A stretch of 64,000 nucleotides of DNA from Parahaliea mediterranea. GTDB taxonomy: Bacteria > Pseudomonadota > Gammaproteobacteria > Pseudomonadales > Halieaceae. Below, piece after piece: positions 61,409 through 64,000 of the stretch. The stretch covers positions 62,001-126,000 of the forward strand of contig NZ_JAFKCZ010000014.1 in assembly GCF_017255185.1 (NCBI RefSeq), in the 5' to 3' direction. Position 1 is the stretch's first letter, and every line of letters starts with the position of its first letter. Position numbers and translations under genes: made by a program. The notes below the pieces were generated by a model. It was not told the DNA's origin, searched no databases, and was given only the letters and a program-made list of their open reading frames with translations.

Positions 61409-61433
61409 CGACTCGGGAGCTTGGCCCGAGTCG
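61409..61433. other. perfect 9-bp hairpin between XRE and DUF262 genes
   Basis: CGACTCGGG (61409-61417) pairs with CCCGAGTCG (61425-61433) over a 7-nt loop. It is 10 bp beyond the XRE stop, but there is no U-tract next to it. Terminator or replication-related structure are both possible. Confidence 0.5.
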
Positions 61434-61442
61434 TGCCGTTCG

Positions 61443-62039
61443 TCAACTTGATTGTGTTATTGAGTTATCAATATTTCCACCCAAAAAAGCTATGTATCCA
61501 TACACATGCCCTAGAGTTTTCAGCTGTCCTTCCTTGGTAATTGGGGTGGTGCTAGCTGCCTCCTGCCCTCTTAGGATTCTAATGATCTGTAGTTGTCGTA
61601 CGGCTAGAGCAATATATTGACCGGATTGCCAGAATGCGCTTTTCAAACTAATCTCGCCGAAAAATCCTAGCTCGAGGTTGGTATCCGCCATCAGCTCCAT
61701 CAGATCACCCGCGATGTAGTATTCTTCGAGTAGCGCTTCCGCCTCATCTGGCTCGATATGCGCGGCAATGACAAACCCGTCAATGGTCGCGAACGGGCTT
61801 GCCGCTGGCAGGCTCTTAGTGCTCCCTGGTGGCATTTTGATGACCTGGGCGGATTCCCACCCTTCGCCGCTAAAATACTCCCGCAGGGCAGTCTGCCAGC
61901 GGTCCTCAAGGACCCGTTTCCCGCCCTCGAATTGTGAAAGGTACGAGCGGTTCAATCCCACCGCGCGAGCAACATGGGCCTGGGACATGCCCAGTGATTC
62001 GCGAGCCTGGGTGGCCTCGCTGGGTGACAGTATTTGCAT
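61443..62039 (-). CDS. XRE-family regulator of the island
   Basis: 198 residues, start ATG 62039 with GGAGA upstream (an in-frame start at 62096 is less likely). The N-terminal HTH (ARESLGMSQAHVARAVGLNRSYLSQFEGGKRVLEDRW) is a Cro/C1-type domain. The remaining 130 residues are acidic and helical (IEPDEAEALLEEYYIAGDLMELM) and not recognised. Probably the element's own regulator, located between the replication gene and the DUF262/HEPN pair. Confidence 0.82.
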   Translation of the reverse strand: MQILSPSEATQARESLGMSQAHVARAVGLNRSYLSQFEGGKRVLEDRWQTALREYFSGEGWESAQVIKMPPGSTKSLPAASPFATIDGFVIAAHIEPDEAEALLEEYYIAGDLMELMADTNLELGFFGEISLKSAFWQSGQYIALAVRQLQIIRILRGQEAASTTPITKEGQLKTLGHVYGYIAFLGGNIDNSITQSS

Positions 62040-62111
62040 TGTGTTTCTCCTATTGATCGAAAAAAGTTCTTCTAACGTTCTTGCCAATTCCCGCACAGGC
62101 AGCCCGTACAG

Positions 62112-63785
62112 TTATTGACACAAGTCCAAGCCGCCGCGATGCGGCGGGGCGTTCGGCCAGCTCTCCGTGCTCTGCATCGTGCGCACTGACCAGGTTTTGG
62201 TTCTGGTGGGCAGCTGAAAATGCGCAGCTAGTTTGGTGCCGCGCATGACCACGCCCTTGATCCTCTCTACAGTCTCTGCATAAGCGTTTTCCTCCTCTTT
62301 GGTTACCATCCAGGCCCGCAGGGTTTGGCCGTCCCTGGATACCAGGGCGCCCCCCATGAGCTCGACAAACGTAGCCCAGTCGCCGGCGTCGGCGGCCGCA
62401 CGTATGGCTTCTAGCTTTTCGGGGCAGCAGTGGGGCAGCGCATCGCGCAGCCGGCGCAGTTCGCGCCAAACCGTGACCGAGGTGTTACCGATGGGCTGGA
62501 ATTGGCGAATGCCCCAGGTACTTGCCCAGGCCACGGCGGCCTGTGCGCCAGATGCCCCAGGCGCCCCGGTTTCAAAATCGGTACCCACGCCAACGGCGTC
62601 GATATTTTTGGAGATGTATTTGGCGATATAGCCGGCGGCAGAGCCCTTATTGGGGTCGATGCGTTCCAGGACAGCGCGGCGCTCCTGTGCGCCACGCTCG
62701 TCGCCATCTTCGGCCAGCGCCTTGGTTCTGAAAATTTCCCAAGCCAGGGGCGCATCGTCGGGGTTGATAAATACCAGCAAGTGCCAATGCGGCGTGCCGT
62801 CATGGTGCGGCTCCGCAATGCGGAAACCGAATACCCGTATCCCTGCGCGGTGCCAGGCGGCGCGTATGGTCGCCCACACGGCGTTGAGGTAGTCCTGCGC
62901 TTCTCTTGGTGTGGTGCCGTTGTAGCGCTTGTTGGGACGCCCTGTGCCACTGTGGACGGGGTGGTATTTGCTGGGGCAGGTCAGGGTCAGAAATAGCCCT
63001 TCAAAGCCCATCACTTGGGCAATGCCTTCATAGCCATTGAGCCGGGTCATCAGCTCATTGCGGCGAAGCTCGGGATTGGAAACAGACGCGTCGGCAACTT
63101 CGGCCAGGTTCAATACATCCCCTTCGTTGCTCAGGACTTCCAGGTCCGCCAGAGTCCGCCGGTTGCGGCGACTGCGGGACTGGTGACGTGCAAGCCCTTG
63201 GCGCGAGATATAGGGGCTCTTATGCCGGGAGACGTATCCGCGGCTTCGGTAAAAGTGCTCAAGCTTCCTGGCGGCCAGCGGGCGCAATTGGCGGCGCCAC
63301 CATTCAGGGGCGCAGACGCGAGCCATGGCGGAGAGCTCTTTCTCACGGTTGCCCCGGTGGTTGCCATCCAAGGGGAATGTCAGCCCGGCTTGAGTGACCG
63401 CGTCAATTGCCCAGTCCAGGGCGATATCCAGGGAGGTGCGCTGCACGATTGCCGTGAAATCGCGCTCCATGTTCCGCGATTTGGCCTTGGCGTACTCGGC
63501 GATTTCTTCATCGCCACAGGCGGCGGATAGCCCTGTATTGCCCAGGCGCAGCTCCAGGTCCGCGTCCCGCAGGGCGCAATTGGCGGTCCTGTAGCCCACT
63601 CGTTCCGCGATCAGCAGGTATTCCCTAGCCAAGGTCTGACTGAGGCTGGGGTGCCGCCGGAATATTTTTTTCCGAAATCGGGCGCACTGAGGCGTGCCGT
63701 ACTGCTCCACCGCCTCAAGAGGTAGGCTATTGCCTTCCTCGGAAATAGCGTCGGCCGGTGCGGTGTTGGGGGCCTGCAAGGTCAT
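62112..63785 (-). CDS. replication endonuclease, phage P2 gpA-like HUH protein
   Basis: 557 residues. The HUH motif is H333-W-H335 (GTPHWHLLVF) and the paired Tyr are Y386 and Y390 (AGYIAKYISKN), the two-Tyr arrangement of gpA-type rolling-circle initiators. FLTLTCPSKYHPV is the conserved preceding strand. It nicks and religates DNA at the element's origin. No capsid, tail or terminase genes are seen nearby, so it may replicate a satellite or integrative mobile element rather than a full phage. Confidence 0.9.
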   Translation of the reverse strand: MTLQAPNTAPADAISEEGNSLPLEAVEQYGTPQCARFRKKIFRRHPSLSQTLAREYLLIAERVGYRTANCALRDADLELRLGNTGLSAACGDEEIAEYAKAKSRNMERDFTAIVQRTSLDIALDWAIDAVTQAGLTFPLDGNHRGNREKELSAMARVCAPEWWRRQLRPLAARKLEHFYRSRGYVSRHKSPYISRQGLARHQSRSRRNRRTLADLEVLSNEGDVLNLAEVADASVSNPELRRNELMTRLNGYEGIAQVMGFEGLFLTLTCPSKYHPVHSGTGRPNKRYNGTTPREAQDYLNAVWATIRAAWHRAGIRVFGFRIAEPHHDGTPHWHLLVFINPDDAPLAWEIFRTKALAEDGDERGAQERRAVLERIDPNKGSAAGYIAKYISKNIDAVGVGTDFETGAPGASGAQAAVAWASTWGIRQFQPIGNTSVTVWRELRRLRDALPHCCPEKLEAIRAAADAGDWATFVELMGGALVSRDGQTLRAWMVTKEEENAYAETVERIKGVVMRGTKLAAHFQLPTRTKTWSVRTMQSTESWPNAPPHRGGLDLCQ

Positions 63786-63802
63786 ACGGTCCGTGCGACG
63801 CC

Positions 63803-64000
63803 TCAGGCGGCGTCTATGGCGTATTGGGAGGTAGAAGTACGGACCTTGGACTCGATGTAGTTATCCAGGTCTTGCTTCCGGTAGCGGACCGAGCGTGAGC
63901 CAATCCGTACGAAGGGGATTTTGGCGCCGGCCCAGCGGTCGCGCTCAAGAAATGCCGCGCTCACCGATAGGTAGGCGGCGGCTTGCTTTGTGGTAAGGAG
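63803..64000 (-). CDS. excisionase/AlpA-like HTH protein (partial)
   Basis: The 5' end is cut by the window; 65 residues plus stop are visible. TTKQAAAYLSVSAAFLERDRW followed by IPFVRIGSRSVRYRKQDLDNYIES is the HTH_17/MerR-like excisionase fold that regulates excision or the integrase gene in many islands. It lies 17 bp upstream of the replication gene and is likely co-transcribed with it. Confidence 0.8.
   Translation of the reverse strand, partial: LLTTKQAAAYLSVSAAFLERDRWAGAKIPFVRIGSRSVRYRKQDLDNYIESKVRTSTSQYAIDAA

Larger units (their letters stand above)
59372..64000. mobile_element. left part of an integrated element at tRNA-Leu
   Basis: Starts at the tRNA-Leu 3' end with a drop in GC content. 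It carries, from the edge inward and all on the minus strand, HEPN, DUF262, XRE, a HUH replication endonuclease and an excisionase-like HTH gene. The integrase and the right attachment site lie beyond the window. The GC content rises again in the replication genes, suggesting a mosaic with AT-rich cargo near the tRNA. The 59372-59559 stretch holds no gene I can support. Confidence 0.8.

Overview
The window looks like the chromosome of a GC-rich, probably marine or halophilic gammaproteobacterium. From about 1 to 37,300 the gene order follows the Pseudomonas aeruginosa PA3011-to-PA2977 neighbourhood in reverse (topA, DUF6586, lexA, thioinosine phosphorylase, csiV, mfd, a long GAPDH, nqrA-F, lolCDE, comEC, exbBD, lpxK, kdsB, murB), then uvrC, pgsA and tRNAs. 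A complete Na+-pumping NQR operon, an NSS-type Na+ symporter and an exosortase H pair fit a Cellvibrionales/Halieaceae-like bacterium. That taxonomic guess is inference from synteny and gene content; no rRNA is present.

Layout. (1) 1-8,650: end of topA, two small conserved genes, lexA with two SOS boxes, gcvT plus a hotdog thioesterase, the c-di-GMP control operon yfiR-yfiN-yfiB, an MscS channel and a nucleoside phosphorylase. (2) 8,640-14,920: csiV, mfd and GAPDH. (3) 15,000-22,320: nqrABCDEF followed by the maturation genes apbE and nqrM. (4) 22,345-37,305: envelope genes (lolCDE, exbBD, msbA, lpxK, kdsB, murB, pgsA) with comEC, a low-molecular-weight phosphatase and uvrC. (5) 37,411-37,637: tRNA-Gly(GCC) and tRNA-Cys(GCA). 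(6) 37,638-39,354: a 1.7-kb AT-richer insertion bounded by a perfect 24-bp copy of the tRNA-Cys 3' end, holding one unrecognised gene and no integrase. (7) 39,381-59,162: host-like DNA with a membrane diguanylate cyclase, photolyase, a DUF4397 lipoprotein, a sirtuin, an SDR, a glycosyltransferase-like gene, YbgA, a MerR regulator, exosortase H, ribokinase, deoC, the NSS transporter and an AsmA-like protein. (8) 59,284 to the end: tRNA-Leu(TAA) and the left part of a second integrated element, with a DUF262 + HEPN gene pair, an XRE regulator, a HUH rolling-circle replication endonuclease and an excisionase-like HTH gene cut by the window edge.

How it fits together. Nqr exports Na+ and supplies the gradient for the NSS symporter; ApbE and NqrM equip Nqr with covalent FMN and an iron site. 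LolCDE, MsbA, LpxK, KdsB and MurB build the outer membrane and wall. LexA, Mfd, UvrC and photolyase cover DNA repair. YfiRNB and the second GGDEF protein adjust c-di-GMP from envelope signals.

The most promising novelty is in the two tRNA-borne islands. One is the DUF262/HEPN pair, a candidate anti-phage module in which a HEPN ribonuclease accompanies a DUF262 protein that lacks an HNH partner. The other is the integrase-less tRNA-Cys mini-island with its unknown protein. Both islands start with short direct repeats spaced exactly 11 bp apart next to the tRNA.
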